The notes under the pieces: model-generated | What the model saw: the letters and a program-made list of their open reading frames with translations, nothing else | Databases searched by the model: none | What the model was told of the DNA's origin: nothing | In this document: positions 10,291 to 21,879 of the stretch, piece after piece | How the letters are laid out: each line of letters begins with the position of its first letter | How positions within the stretch are numbered: position 1 is the stretch's first letter | Program-made: the position numbers and the translations under genes | Assembly: GCA_951213105.1 (NCBI GenBank) | Contig: OX578133.1 | Coordinates: 142,808,851-142,872,850 of the forward strand | Direction: 5' to 3' | Source of the DNA: Amaurobius ferox | Lineage: Eukaryota > Arthropoda > Arachnida > Araneae > Amaurobiidae | DNA length: 64,000 bases

Positions 10291-13071
10291 CGTAAATTTA
10301 ATCGTCACTACCTAGTAAAATTTTTCTGGAAAGTGCTGTTTTGCATAAAAAAAAAATGACGAAAATTTTCGACCAAAAAAAGGTTATCGAAATTTTTGTG
10401 TAAAAGTGCTGCTTCATTGTACAATTGAAATTTTGATATTTGTAACTTCCAAGTTATATATAAAGATTTTAGAATTATAGGCTGATGCTATACAAAAATT
10501 GTAGAATTATACGTTGCTGACATATAACGATAATTTCCAATCCATCAAGCATTCTTTCTTGCACATTTATTAATGTAATTTAATAATGTAAATGTATGAA
10601 GGACGCATGCGGAAAACTGCTATTTTCAAGATTTTTTGAGAAAAAGGAATAACAAATAGGCTTGGATTCCCAATTTGGTATGAATGTGTTTTTACTTGTC
10701 AGCTGCAAAAAATGTGATTTAAAATGTTATTTTTTATCAAAAATGTTTAATTGAACTTATTATAATTTAATTAAAATATTTGTGTGTGTGTGTGATAAGA
10801 AATAAATATATTTAAATAATTTATGAATAATTGAAACATACTTTAATACTTAATAGTTTCGACTTTAAGAATTTTCCTATTTTCGTGAAATGAATAAAAA
10901 CCTGTGCTTACTACAATTTGTGTGCATAAAATATCATTATACAATTGAAAATTTGCCTGTATTGAAAATTGTTTTTAAGGGTATTGAGAATTTGAACGTA
11001 ATGAACGGTAACTCAGGTGTACATGTTTTCAGTTTAAAACATAATTTTGCAAGAAACTTAATGCAAAAACTTGCAATTGTTAATTATCCAAAATAGCATT
11101 TTTGAGAGCAATTTACGGTAGAAATGATATTATTGATTTATTTCCCTTGAAAGTAATTAACTGTCAACGAAGATAAAACTTAGGAGAATAATTTTAAGTA
11201 AATAATTAATTATCAACATCGCAATAAATGTATAATCAATGATAATGCATTTAACAGGTCAAAACAAATATGCACTTCTTCACATCTAAATGAACCTGAT
11301 ACGGTAGACACTTTATTGAGTGATTTTACTGACTACAATGTATTATTTTGTGCAGAATCCTAAATTCTAGAAACCAGTGGATAGAAATTATTTACCGATA
11401 TCAATAACTGAATTTTAGCAAAGAAAATTTAGTTGTAAAAATGGAAAACTTTTGCTTGACTTTAATATTCATAAAACCGCTTCATATCTTAAGATATGAA
11501 TGACGTAGAAAGATTTACATTTATTTCATAAATATGTCTAAAACATTCTAGTACTTGCCTAGTAATGTATTAATGTTTAATGAACAACAACCTCACTACA
11601 GGTACGATAAAAGGTATGGACAAGTTATGGATAGATCACCTTGGTATGTTGTACTATATAACTACTGCACGCAACGCCTTCATTGTCTATGGTGGAGGGT
11701 TAACATTCCACACGTATGGAGGGTTAAAATACTGATTCACATGGTTCAAAATGATTTTGATTGAGTTAATGTGGAACGTCATAAAAGTTATTGAAGAACA
11801 TGGCAATCATCCTCGTTCTATTATAACTAGTTATGGACTATATAAACAAAGTTAGACGTCCTAGTATTTTGTATGAACAACCACCCCATAACTTCGTCTG
11901 TGAGCATATTCACTTAAACGATTGTGTCTAGTTTGTAATGACCTATTGCAATTCCAATATTCTAATATCCATGACCATTACTGCTATGTATTTACATCAA
12001 GGAAATATTCACAGAACTCAACTACTTTTATTCACACACCTTACTTACTGCTTCTGTAGAGGAGTTCAGTCCTGCATACTAGGCTGACGTCATTTCGGTG
12101 ACATAATAGATTCACAATTATACCTCAATAATGTTTACTAATGTAATAAATCTCCTTGCGGATATTGTATTCAGTTCAGACGTTTGCGTGTTCATTGAAA
12201 TAAATTTATTGAGAGAATCCTCTCTATATATACTGCCAATCAAGAGAATGAATGTTATCTCTGAAATATTTCCCTGAGTTATACATCCCCCGCCACTTAA
12301 TCCTACACGTGATGTCACAATACATTTTACCGCATTCATCACGTACGGTTACCTATTTGCCATCTCGAATCCTCTCTATTAAGTTGAAAATGTTTTATCC
12401 ATGCTTTTAACCGTCAAGACAAGAGTTTCCGAATATTGCACGGGCAATTTCTAGTGTTTTCTGACAAATTCCGGTAGTTGTATATGATGAGCTTTGAATG
12501 TCGTGCATTTGTACGATATGTATACATGCGATACAAAATAGTTTCATCATTATATGGATGCACAGTTCTTTGTTTTCATGTTTACAAGCCAAGTTGACCT
12601 GTGCCAAGGTAAGCCGCCTATTGCTCCAAACAGTTTTATTTAATTATATTACTTACATGAGTTCCGACATAAGCTGTTTAACAAGTACCCTTCATTTTAT
12701 TGTTTAGCGTACCTTTCTTCACTCATGGTGCTGTTAATGGTAATGCGTAAATAATTAGGGAAGTTATTTAATGATATGTATTCGAAGTTTATGCAATTTT
12801 ACAATGGAGACAAATCCCTTACACATTGCAAATATTGGTTCAATTTTGACTGATATTTATATCGCAATAATGTCTCTGCGTATAGTAAATATCCTTAATT
12901 TTTTTGAATCCTCTTTAAACTTTAGTTACCTGTCAAAATAGTCCGAGTGTGTATAAATATAACGGTAGACTGCCAAAATAATTCTATATAATAGAGTTCA
13001 AGAGCTGGAAGCATTGCTTGAAAAGAGTTTTCTTGTTAAATTCTTAATCTAAAAAGTAAATATTATATTTC
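10291..13071. other. Intergenic AT-rich sequence, no gene seen
   Basis: Contains a short GT run (about 10782-10795) and a small direct repeat, CGTATGGAGGGTTAA (about 11690-11730). Small open frames at 10890-11096, 11555-11764 and around 12.1-12.7 kb have no recognisable motifs and look like chance frames. Confidence 0.4.
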
Positions 13072-13300
13072 GTGCCGAGCAGCTGGATTTTAGATTCCTA
13101 CCGGGCAGCGGAATTTTATTTCTACCGGGAAGCTGGATTTTTGATTAGTGCTGGGCCGCTGAATTTTTGATTCCGACCAGGCAGCTGATTCTTACTTCCT
13201 ACCGGACAGCTGGATTCTTGATTCCTACTGGGCAGCTGGATTCTTGATTCCTACTGGGCAGCTGGATTTTTGATTCCTACTGGACAGCTGGATTTTTGAG
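13072..13300 (+). repeat. 27-bp minisatellite, main array
   Basis: About eight imperfect units of a 27-base motif containing GGCAGCTGGATTTTTGATTC followed by CTACTGG. The left units are more diverged (CCGGGCAGCGG, TGGGCCGCTG) and the right ones nearly identical, suggesting growth at the right end. Confidence 0.9.
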
Positions 13301-13452
13301 TTGCATGTATATTTTTTTACAGACTACATTTCTAATAGGTAATATTTGAAGCAAATATGTATGACGCATTTTCTCAAAAACAATGGTATGGCAGAACTTT
13401 TGCCTCTAATTATGTTATTAATAATATTTAGTACATAGTTTTTCAATTCGTA
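13301..13452 (+). repeat. Downstream flank of minisatellite, copy 1 of a direct duplication
   Basis: This ~152-bp flank (GCATGTATATTTTTTTACAG at the start, CAATGGTATGGCAGAA in the middle, AGTTTTTCAATTCGTA at the end) is repeated almost exactly at 13649-13801, again directly after minisatellite units. Array plus flank was therefore duplicated together. Confidence 0.85.
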
Positions 13453-13532
13453 TCGGGTTTTGCTTAACTTAGATGCTGTAATGCAATTACATAGAACACT
13501 GTTCAGTATTTGTGTTGTTTTTTTATTCGTTA
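13449..13532 (+). repeat. Inverted repeat arm, left (about 83 bp)
   Basis: Runs from CGTATCGGGTTTTGC through GTTCAGTATTTGTGTTG to TTATTCGTT and is reverse-complementary with essentially no mismatch to 14038-14120, about 500 bp away. It sits exactly where the two otherwise duplicated flanks differ, so it behaves as an inserted piece. Confidence 0.85.
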
Positions 13533-13540
13533 ATTTAATT

Positions 13541-13648
13541 TGATTCCTATCAGGCAGCTGATTTTAAATTCCTACCGGACAGCTGGATTTTTGATTCCTA
13601 CTGAGCAGCTGGATTTTTGATTCCTACTGGGCAGCTGGATTTTTGAGC
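13541..13648 (+). repeat. 27-bp minisatellite, second array (about four units)
   Basis: Same motif as 13072-13300 (CTGGATTTTTGATTCCTACT), followed by the duplicated flank 13649-13801. Confidence 0.9.
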
Positions 13649-13801
13649 TGCATGTTTATTTTTTTTACAGACTATATTTTTAATAGGTTATATTTGAAGC
13701 AAATATGTATGACATATTTTCTTAAAAACAATGGTATGGCAGAATTTTTGCCTCTAATTATGTTATTAATAACATTTAGTAGATAGTTTTTCAATTCGTA
13801 G
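13649..13801 (+). repeat. Downstream flank of minisatellite, copy 2
   Basis: Direct copy of 13301-13452 with a handful of base changes. After TTTTTCAATTCGTA it continues into a sequence different from that after copy 1. Confidence 0.85.
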
Positions 13802-14037
13802 GTAATTATTTCTTACATATATTTAATTTTACAAAATCATTACCTATTATAATACAGTTGCTTAATTTAAACATTAATCAAAGTACTTTTTCTTGAACTT
13901 TAAAGAACGTTATGACAAATTACTGAAACAAAGTTTCTAACTTTTCTCTTTGGAGCAAAGTATTCCATACCATTTATAATTAAGATTCATATTCATAATT
14001 TACGTCAAGTCTTCATGCTTTCAAATTTAAATCTGAA

Positions 14038-14120
14038 AACGAATAAAAAAACAACACAAATATTGAACAGTGTTCTATGTAATTGCATTACAGCATCTAA
14101 GTTAAGCAAAACCCGATACG
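14038..14120 (-). repeat. Inverted repeat arm, right (about 83 bp)
   Basis: Reverse complement of 13449-13532. It lies inside a short minus-strand open frame that I regard as a by-product of the repeat. Confidence 0.85.
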
Positions 14121-14474
14121 CTAATTGTTTTTCACTCTTCTTTGTTTCAACCGAGGAAAATTCGATATTTTTATCGTAATTGAAAATCCGACCAAGCGAA
14201 AAGAATCCTTTCAATGTGGGTCGAAGAAAATATATATTTGTTACTTTATTTAAGAAGAGAGAGATAAATTTTACGATGCTTTAGAAAGTCAATTTCATTG
14301 AATTGAATTTGGAAAATAGAATTTTTACAGTCGTTTCATTTCTTATCAAAGATAATAGATGTTTGTGTTTGAAAACTGAATGCAAAGTCATGACGATAAA
14401 AATTTATAACTTTGTATAGAAAATATGAAATTTAAACACAGATATGACGTACGTTTTGGTATAATTATAACAGA

Positions 14475-14715
14475 CTAGCCGAAATATTCGGCGTTGCTTG
14501 AGGTTAAAAATATGTGCAGGATCTACTAGCAATCAGAATAATATTGTTTTTTAACAATTTATTTAAAAAATATTTAATTTAATTTCTCTATAAAACTGAA
14601 AAAATGTATAAGAATCTCTGTCCCAGCTATATAAAATTATTTTCATAGCCGTATTTAAAGAATAAAACATTCTAGCCTTGTTTTTCAACCAATTTACAAA
14701 AATCCTGTAGTTTAG
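14475..14715 (-). mobile_element. Helitron 3' end fragment
   Basis: On the minus strand the terminus is ...GCCGAATATTTCGGCTAG, preceded by a GC-rich palindromic block, with CTAG at 14475-14478 and A (complement T) next to it. The interior phrases AGAATCTCTGT, TATACAAAATTAT and GAATAAAACANNCT match the 3' region of the minus-strand Helitron at 49953-52396 (about 50100-50200). The fragment ends where R1 begins at 14724, so its 5' portion is missing or displaced. Confidence 0.6.
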
Positions 14716-14723
14716 ACAAAATA

Positions 14724-15952
14724 AACAAGAAAGATCAATCATGCTTAAAGCATTGATTATGAAACACTTTCCAACTTCAATGCAATTTTATTTAAAAAAG
14801 TCGAAAATGCAATACATTCCTCGGTAATATTTTAAAACTTATCACGATACTACATTGATTTATTATATTTGAAAACTTAAACCTTCATTGAAAAAAATGA
14901 ACTTCATTCAAAAGACGGCATTGAAATATAAATTGCTTGGTTTAAATATCTCTAAAATGCAATACATTCCACGGTAATATTTTTAAATCTATCATAATAC
15001 TACGATAATTTATTATATTTGAAAACTTCATCGAAAACAACTGAAATTAATTCAAATGACGTCATAGAAAAAATAACACGCCTGGATCTCTCTATAAAAG
15101 CAGGATTTCATTCATAACTTTCTCCATTTCATTCATCACAATACTATAATAATTTATTTTATTTAAAAATTAAGACCATGGAGCTACAATTCATAAACTT
15201 TATGCTTAAAACTTCATCGAAAAATATCGTCCTTCTGTTTATAAAATCAATTAATATTTCATTCATATCAGCCATGCAGACTCCATGGACTGAATTATTT
15301 TGTGTTAAAGAAATACAGTAATTCTAATACAACTCATTCTACATATTTTGCTGTTTACATCTTACATAGGTGAAAAATAGGCTTAATTGTAGAAATAATC
15401 AAATTTGAATGAGAATTTAAACTCAAATATATTGTCATTGTGTTGTTTTAGTATGTAGATGCACAGAATTTAAGCAGAAATAAAGTAGTTTTAGGATGGA
15501 TACAACACTCAATATGAATTAAAAAGAACTTTAAAAAATCACGATTTTGAAACAAGATGGATGCCATATCTCATTTTGAAGTGGGTCATGTGATCGTTTA
15601 ATATCATGGTCACGTGATCGTTTCATATAAGATGTATAATTATTATTTTAATTTTTATTTAAAAAACTACTGAATATATTTAGCTGAATTTTTTTTTATA
15701 TATTTTATGGAACAATTTGACTATTACCTAAAATTTTCGAAGCAATTTGTGAATTTTAAATCCGCTTAAAAATGTTAGAAAAATTAGGTCCCATAGGGCT
15801 CAATGTATTTCATTTTTTCAACCCGGGTTCAATCCAAAACTAATTGTGTGATATTATTCATTTATATTCCCATAGGTCCTACAGACCGTCTGAACAACAT
15901 ACTAAAATTTCATTTTGATTAAGTCATTTTTACGGCAGTTATCGTGCTAACG

Positions 15953-16002
<50 letters not shown>

Positions 16003-16051
16003 ATGAACAAAGTCATAAACACTTTTCAACTTTGTTGTAAAGTGTTAAAAA
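14724..16051 (+). mobile_element. R1 repeat, complete copy (about 1.33 kb)
   Basis: Starts AACAAGAAAGATCAATC and ends in a hairpin, AACACTTTTCAACTTTG followed by TTGTAAAGTGTTAAAAA. It is nearly identical over its whole length to 60394-61706. A (GACA)n microsatellite of about 12 units (15953-16001) lies just before the hairpin. There is no long open frame, so it is non-autonomous. A microsatellite next to a 3' hairpin recalls Helentron/DINE-1-type elements. I see no target duplication, which would fit that idea but does not prove it. Confidence 0.75.
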
Positions 16052-16194
16052 ACTGACATAGTAATCAAGAATATTAATGAAAACTTCAGCAATGCATAAC
16101 AGCACAGATAAGACAATAATGTAGTTTACAGCTGTTCGAGGATACGCTGGATTCCTTTCGTTAGTGCAAGAGGAGAACCAACAAACCCGAAGTC

Positions 16195-16996
16195 CAAAAA
16201 TCTGATGTGGGCAGCACATGGCTTTCCCTGCAGACTCAAATTCATTTTTTCTTTATTTCTTTAAGAACTCATTAAATTGAGTTTAATTGCACAAAATGAC
16301 ACAAAATTTGCATTTTTAATTCAATTTCTGCTTTTATTTGGTAATTGGACATTTTTCCAAAGGCAGCATAAAAAAATGCGAAAAATCTCAAATATCTCGA
16401 GGACGGTTAGTCCTAGAGTAATAGAGTTGTTCTTATTCTTTTCCTCGTCAAAAATTACGTATAAAATAAGCATTTAATTGATGCATTTGAACATACGTAG
16501 TATTTTTTTAGATATTGGCGATTTTTGCGGACCATTTCGTAAAAAAAGGCAGGTTGTTCTTTTTCGAATTGTACTAAAATCTAATCAGCACCAGCGTATC
16601 CCACATGTGATTTATCTACCAAATTTTGTGAAATTTGGTCGATTTGTATTTCAGTTAAAGTGAATAAATGAGATTTTTGTGGGCCATTTCGCAAAAAATG
16701 GCGGGTTCTTTTTTTCCAAATTGTACCAAAAACTAATCAGCACCAGGGTCACACCCAAGGGTTTTACCTACCAAATTTTATGAAATTCGATCCATTAGTT
16801 TTTAGGTTTGAGTGGATACATACATTACACAGACACACAGACAGACAGACACACACATACACAGATGTCACGCTAAATATAGTTTTTTCGTATTCTAGAG
16901 GTCTCGAAATGTGTAGATCTGTCGAAAACTCGAGCTGCGATTTTCGACATGATTCCAATACTTTCCCTATACATTACCATGTATTGCAGGGAAAGT
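16195..16996 (+). mobile_element. R2 repeat, complete copy
   Basis: Starts TCTGATGTGGGCAGCACATG, followed by CTTTCCCTGCA, and ends in a hairpin (ACTTTCCCTATACATTAC, then ATGTATTGCAGGGAAAGT). The subterminal CTTTCCCTGCA near the left end is the reverse complement of TGCAGGGAAAG at the right end. An ACAGACAGACAGACACAC microsatellite lies about 100 bp before the hairpin. An internal ~220-bp block is itself repeated (CCATTTCG.AAAAAA.GGC, ACTAATCAGCACCAG, TACCAAATTTT.TGAAATT). No coding frame. The structure fits a Helentron-like non-autonomous element by analogy only. Confidence 0.65.
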
Positions 16997-17330
16997 AAAA
17001 ATCTGATGTGGGCAGCACATGACTTTCCCTGCAGACTTATATTCACGTTCTCTTTATTTTAATTAGATTTAATTCACTTTTAATTCAATTTTCGTTCACG
17101 TTTGATAACTGGACTTATTTTCAAAGGTGGCGTAGAGAAAATACGAAAAAACTAAAATATCTCGAGAACGGCTAGTCCTAGTGTAATGGGGTTGGTCTAT
17201 TCTTTTCTTCGTTAAAAATTACGTATTAAACAAGCATTTTACGGATATATTTGAGCATACGTAGTTTTTTATTTTAGATTTTGACGATTTTTGAGGGCCA
17301 TTTTGCAAAAAAAGGCAGGTTATTTTTTCC
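16997..17330 (+). mobile_element. R2 repeat, second copy, 3'-truncated, head-to-tail with the first
   Basis: Begins with the same AAAATCTGATGTGGGCAGCA immediately after the terminal hairpin of the previous copy, and follows R2 to the AAAAAAAGGCAGGTT block, where similarity stops. The perfect head-to-tail junction suggests tandem insertion or generation. Confidence 0.65.
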
Positions 17331-18464
17331 GAATCAAAGAAACATGTTCCATTTTTCAAACATTTTATTTCAAAAATTAAAGAAAAGTTATTAGAAGTTC
17401 TTTATGCTACAATTTATTGCAAAAATTGTCATGTTATATATAATGTTTTATTTTGAAACTTATGACTCCATTTTCCGAACGATAAGATGGATCGTTCTTG
17501 ATATATTATTAGTTTCTCATATAAAATGAAAAAAAAAATCTTTAAAATACATTTTCGCTATTATCATAAAATAACTGAATGATTTGTAAGTACTTTTAAC
17601 AGAAATTAACACTATTGATTATTAGTTATCCTGGAAAGTTCTCGAGATATTATGTTTCCCAGGGCGATATCTCTAAAAATAATCCAGTAATTTACATAAA
17701 ATTTGGATGCTCGTTTGAATCGGTAACAACCATAATCCCGATACAGTAATAAGAAAAATCTACTTTATGTCACCGATAACAAGTTTTCTGCTCCCCATCG
17801 TGCATATAAACTATTCCAGGTCAATAAACAAATACTAATAACCACGAAACTGATCCATGAATCCTGTTTTCTGTAATGAAAATATAAATTTAGCAAACCA
17901 TCCATATTGGTGCCAACATTTAATATCAACTTTCAAAAATATGTTTACACATCCAAGAAAAAGCGAATTGATAAAAACGTAGTCTACTTCAAGACAGACA
18001 ATGGAGTGTCTTTTTAGATGCAAATTCGTTTTGAAGGATTTAGGTACATCAATAATGAATATCAGAATGTGGGAAGAGTATTGTACGACAAGTTCTCCGA
18101 AATTTTACGTCTATCAGAGTTCGTTTTCCTAAAGCTAAGAAAAGATTTTAGATTTTAGAGAAAAAATATTATGTGTAAACAAAATAAGATCATTTTTTAT
18201 GCTGAGTGAAGATGAGTTGTTTTCTACAACTAACTATATGTGCTTAGGCAGATAGCATGGAATGTTTTTATAACGGAAATACAATAAAGGAGTGCGATTT
18301 TAGTTTACAAGAAGCTATTAAAAACGTATGTCTATGTGGCCTTTTATAGCAAGCTTTTTAGGGGAAACGGTGTATTATTTAAATTTGAAAAAACTATGAA
18401 ATGTAGCAGGCGCAGATCATTAAGATTGATCAGGATTGATCACCATCAAGATTATAATGCTGAA
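17331..18464. other. Intergenic AT-rich sequence, no gene seen
   Basis: Only short chance frames (for example minus strand 17835-18023) and no motif that I recognise. Confidence 0.4.
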
Positions 18465-18800
18465 AGGAGAGGTCTATGAGCGTATACGTTATGTCTATCT
18501 ACAGTAAAGTGGTCGTGCCCATTTCACGAAAAGGGTTTGCAGCTTCCTAGACCAGAATTAAAAAGTAAGGATAATGGAATTGGCAACAAAGCGAGATAGA
18601 TGAAAAAAATTTTACAGCATTGTCTAAAATGTAGGAAATCGACACCAGGAATAAACGCGGCAGTCCAAACATCTGCTCATGTCCTCGGAAGAGTCGGAAG
18701 GTCCGGATCTTCAACCAGGAATGAACGAAACACGTATATAGAAGGCAATAAATATCTATCAAAAAGTCATTGGGAATAACATTGAGACTTCTGCAATGAG
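18465..18800 (+). mobile_element. Partial copy of the long-inverted-repeat element (see 28981 and 48886)
   Basis: Contains the ordered phrases TACGTTATGTCTATCTACAG, AGTGGTCGTG, GGCAACAAAGCGAGATAGAT, ACAGCATTGTCTAA, AAATCGACACCAGGAA and AATAAATATCTATCAAAAAG found in 48886-49651. Neither CAGGGTTC terminus is present, so it is truncated or decayed. Confidence 0.55.
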
Positions 18801-19260
18801 AACTGAAATAGTTGTTCATTTGACGGTTTGAAGGAATTTGTTATACATATATGTTTTTAATCAATCTACATCTGTATTTGGCATTGAATTCATATGAAGT
18901 CTAGAAAAGAGACGCGCTTGATTTTAAGTTCTCTAAACGCATATAAATAAAAATAGCAAGAAAAGTTACTTGTTTACATTCATTAAAGTGTAATCATCTA
19001 CAGTAAAACTGTTAACAAACGTGTGACAACCTCGGTTATAAATTGACAATTTCTTATCAACCTGATTTAAAGATTCATATAATTCAATGAATTTTCATGT
19101 TTTCAAATAATTAGAAATTGTAAATAATGTAAGAAAGGTAATTAGATTTTTTAAATCAAGGATATTAAAGTGTCTGGAGCGATAAAAATATGCGGTTGAA
19201 ACTTAGAAGAAATTTAAGGTATAAATGCGTTTTGAACGAATCGTTTAAACACGTGTATTA

Positions 19261-19470
19261 GGGTCACCAATACAAATTGCGGGCCTCCTACAAACATTTA
19301 TCACGCTCCCCCCTCTCCATATTTGATTTTACCCTCTTCGTTAATTTTTTATGTCTTCTCTTTCCTAAAAAAAAAAAAAAAAAAGAAAAGAAAAAAAAAA
19401 TTGGGACTTAGCCCCCTGGCGACCAAGCTCCCACTCGAGAGGTATTACCCCCTCATAGGCGCACTGAATG
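19261..19470 (+). repeat. GC-rich dispersed repeat, copy 2
   Basis: Diverged copy of 7549-7735: CCAATACAAATTGCGGGCCT, CCTCTCCATATTTGATTTT, CTCGAGAGGTATT. It differs by a long A-rich insertion (about 19367-19400). No end structures are identified. Confidence 0.5.
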
Positions 19471-20935
19471 TATGCTGGAAGGGAAAAATATAGTAATATC
19501 TTTAATTATGCATGCCAGATTGGATTATCCGCTTCAAAGCAATGTGAAGCTTTGATGTTGCACAACATGAAAATTACAATTCTCGGTAAACTAATGGACG
19601 GGTGATACAAGATTCCAAAATATGTCATTACTTTTGGAAAGTTGCTTTAGTACTGCTAATCAGCTTTAGTACTGCTTTTTGTCTGTTTAGATATGAAGAT
19701 CGGTCAACGTTTGAATGATTTTCTTCTTTTATGGAAGGCGGTGGAAAGGCATAACCGTCAAAGCAAGAGAGCGGTAGGATTGAGTGTGTGGGAAGACATT
19801 TGAAACAGAGTATTTTTAAGTATTCCGATAGTTCAACATATCCATAAAAGGGTTAAATAGTTCCATGGGGATAACAGTAAGAAATCAAGGTAAGATGAGT
19901 GTAGAAATGACGGCTTTCCTAATAATTATGGAATATGAAAGAACCTATATTTTGCTTTTCTAACAAATTGACGAAGAAAGATGAGGACAAGACTATTTCC
20001 AGCTTTCTGCTACTATAGTAAACAGGATTGCAGGAAGCGCAAAATAGAGCCATTAATAATACCATGAAGCATGGTTGAAACGACGTAAGGAATCCTTGTC
20101 TTAGTGGGATGTCGAGTCACCCATGTGCAGTTGGTCAATCGTTTCTACAGGCACACTTATTATATTTCCTGATCTATTTGAAGTGAAATCTGTATCAGTT
20201 TCTACGCTTTCTGGTTTTATACAAATCAATGAAATTAAAAGTCTCTGGATTTAAATGTATATTGTGATGATCCGCAAGAACATTTTTCTCTTATAGAAGA
20301 TCATTGACTATTGGCACAAATACACTGTGGTACGTTTTTCTCAAGGTTTCTAATGCAAGAACTCGCCAAGGCGAGCAACGGTTAATCTGCACTAATGTTA
20401 ATAGTGTTAGGAAAGGCTTTTTTTAATACTGCCCGCCAAAACGACATTTCATCATACTGATTGTAAAAGTCTATACAGAGACAAGGATAGAACTTTGCAA
20501 AGTAACAAAATATTTTCATCTATATAAAAATAAAGTGCTATCAGTTTTTTTCTAATAAAATAATAGTTGTAAAATTAAATTTTTTTACGAAAGTCAGTTT
20601 TATCCAGCGAATAAATTAGATCCTATATACACACCAGTTTTCCTCCGAATACCAATAAATATCCCCCTCCGCAAGAAATCTTGTTAAAAGTAGATTAATA
20701 TCTTTCGCTTTAAAGCCGCTTTAAGAATCCAATAGCTTTAAAGTTCAGCCAGATACATTTATAACGTATTTATAGCTGTTACGAATTACAAGTGTGGATA
20801 AATAAGAATTTTATAGCTGCGAGAGAGCTATAATTTTAAGGTTTTCGCTCCTTCGATATACTGCAAGTCAAGATATTGGTGACGTCCTTTAAGATTTAGG
20901 TGGAACTAAATAAAGACATTAAAATATATTTAAAA
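19471..20935. other. Intergenic sequence, no gene seen
   Basis: Moderately AT-rich. No open frame, tRNA box pair or inverted repeat that I can support. Confidence 0.4.
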
Positions 20936-21498
20936 CTAGTTGAAAATACCCGGCGTTGCCCGAGATTTAAGATGCAAAACTCTGATTAAAATTACACCGG
21001 AATATGCAGGGAATTCTCCAAAACCAAACAACGCTTTAACGATAAGCCCGCTCAGAACTACAAATGACAGAAAATTGAAATATTGTCAAAATATATTTTC
21101 ATGACATCTATATTTTACGTAAAACATGCACGTCTGATTAACTCGAAAATCGTTATTACTTTTAAATCTACTACAAAATATGAAATAGATTTAACCGTTA
21201 ACCTACTCTTAATGTAACATAACAGACCAGTTGAAATGGTATGTAAAACGGCTGAGTATCTTTTGAGTTATATGCGGTACTAGGAGATAGAAAAAAACAT
21301 ATATTAAAAATACCGTTGTTCAGCAGATATGTGTAAAAACAAAAAACTCAAATCAGAATGTCTTCAGGAATCTGCTTCGTAGTATAGAAAAGTTTAATCG
21401 AAATCGATAGAGTATTTGAGGAGATATTTAGCTTTGAAACATAATTTTAATAATGCGGTACAAAGTCTTAAATAAGTTTAGTCACAACCTTGTTCCCA

Positions 21499-21879
21499 GG
21501 CCAACGGCCGTACCGTGCTGAAAACACCGGTTCTCGTTAGATCACCGAAGTCAAGCAGCATCGGGCGCGGATAGTACTTGGTGGGTGACCACCTCGGAAC
21601 ACCGCGTGCTGTTGGCCATCTCGGGTGCGGTATCCCCGTGGTTTGCGCGCTAGATTTGCACGCTACCACAAATGCCGCCGTGTTCATGCGGAGTACGATC
21701 ACGTTAAACATGTGGGTCCGTAAGTCCTTCCGAGAGGTTGGTGGTAGGGGAAGGAGGGTACGGTCCCTGTGGATGCCTCCCCCACTGGGTTCCGGTCTAA
21801 ATTGGGTGGCACTTCCCGGCCTTCCATACAGTTACCTTACACCTTTCTGGTAGGTTGGACGGTCTGGGTCTCAACAACA
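21499..21879 (+). mobile_element. SINE family A copy with 5S rRNA head, complete
   Basis: A 117-base 5S-rRNA-like head (21500-21616) is followed by the family A body and a (CAA)n 3' tail. The flanking direct repeats ACAACCTTGTTCCCA (21484-21498 and 21880-21894) are identical, a 15-bp target duplication partly overlapping the tail. The body contains GGTTTGCGCGCTAGATTTGC, GTTCATGCGGAGTACGATCA and GTCTAAATTGGGTGGCACTT. No run of four T occurs on the element strand, so RNA polymerase III could transcribe the whole unit. It is nearly identical to 46315-46700, so activity was probably fairly recent. Known precedents for 5S-derived SINEs are the SINE3 class. Confidence 0.9.
21500..21616 (+). rRNA. 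5S rRNA-like sequence forming the head of a SINE
   Basis: Starts GCCAACGGCCGTACCGTGCT and ends CCGCGTGCTGTTGGC, so the ends pair as in the 5S terminal stem. The internal control region is intact: AGTCAAGCAGCATCGGGC matches the 5S A box region and GTGGGTGACCACCTCGG the C box region. It is flanked by SINE body rather than a T-run terminator, and by a target duplication outside the element. It is therefore retroposed, and I do not read it as a stand-alone ribosomal gene. Confidence 0.75.

Noticed and set aside
21500..21616. Stand-alone 5S rRNA gene
   Set aside because: It is followed by SINE body and CAA tail without a T-run terminator, and the target duplication encloses the whole unit.
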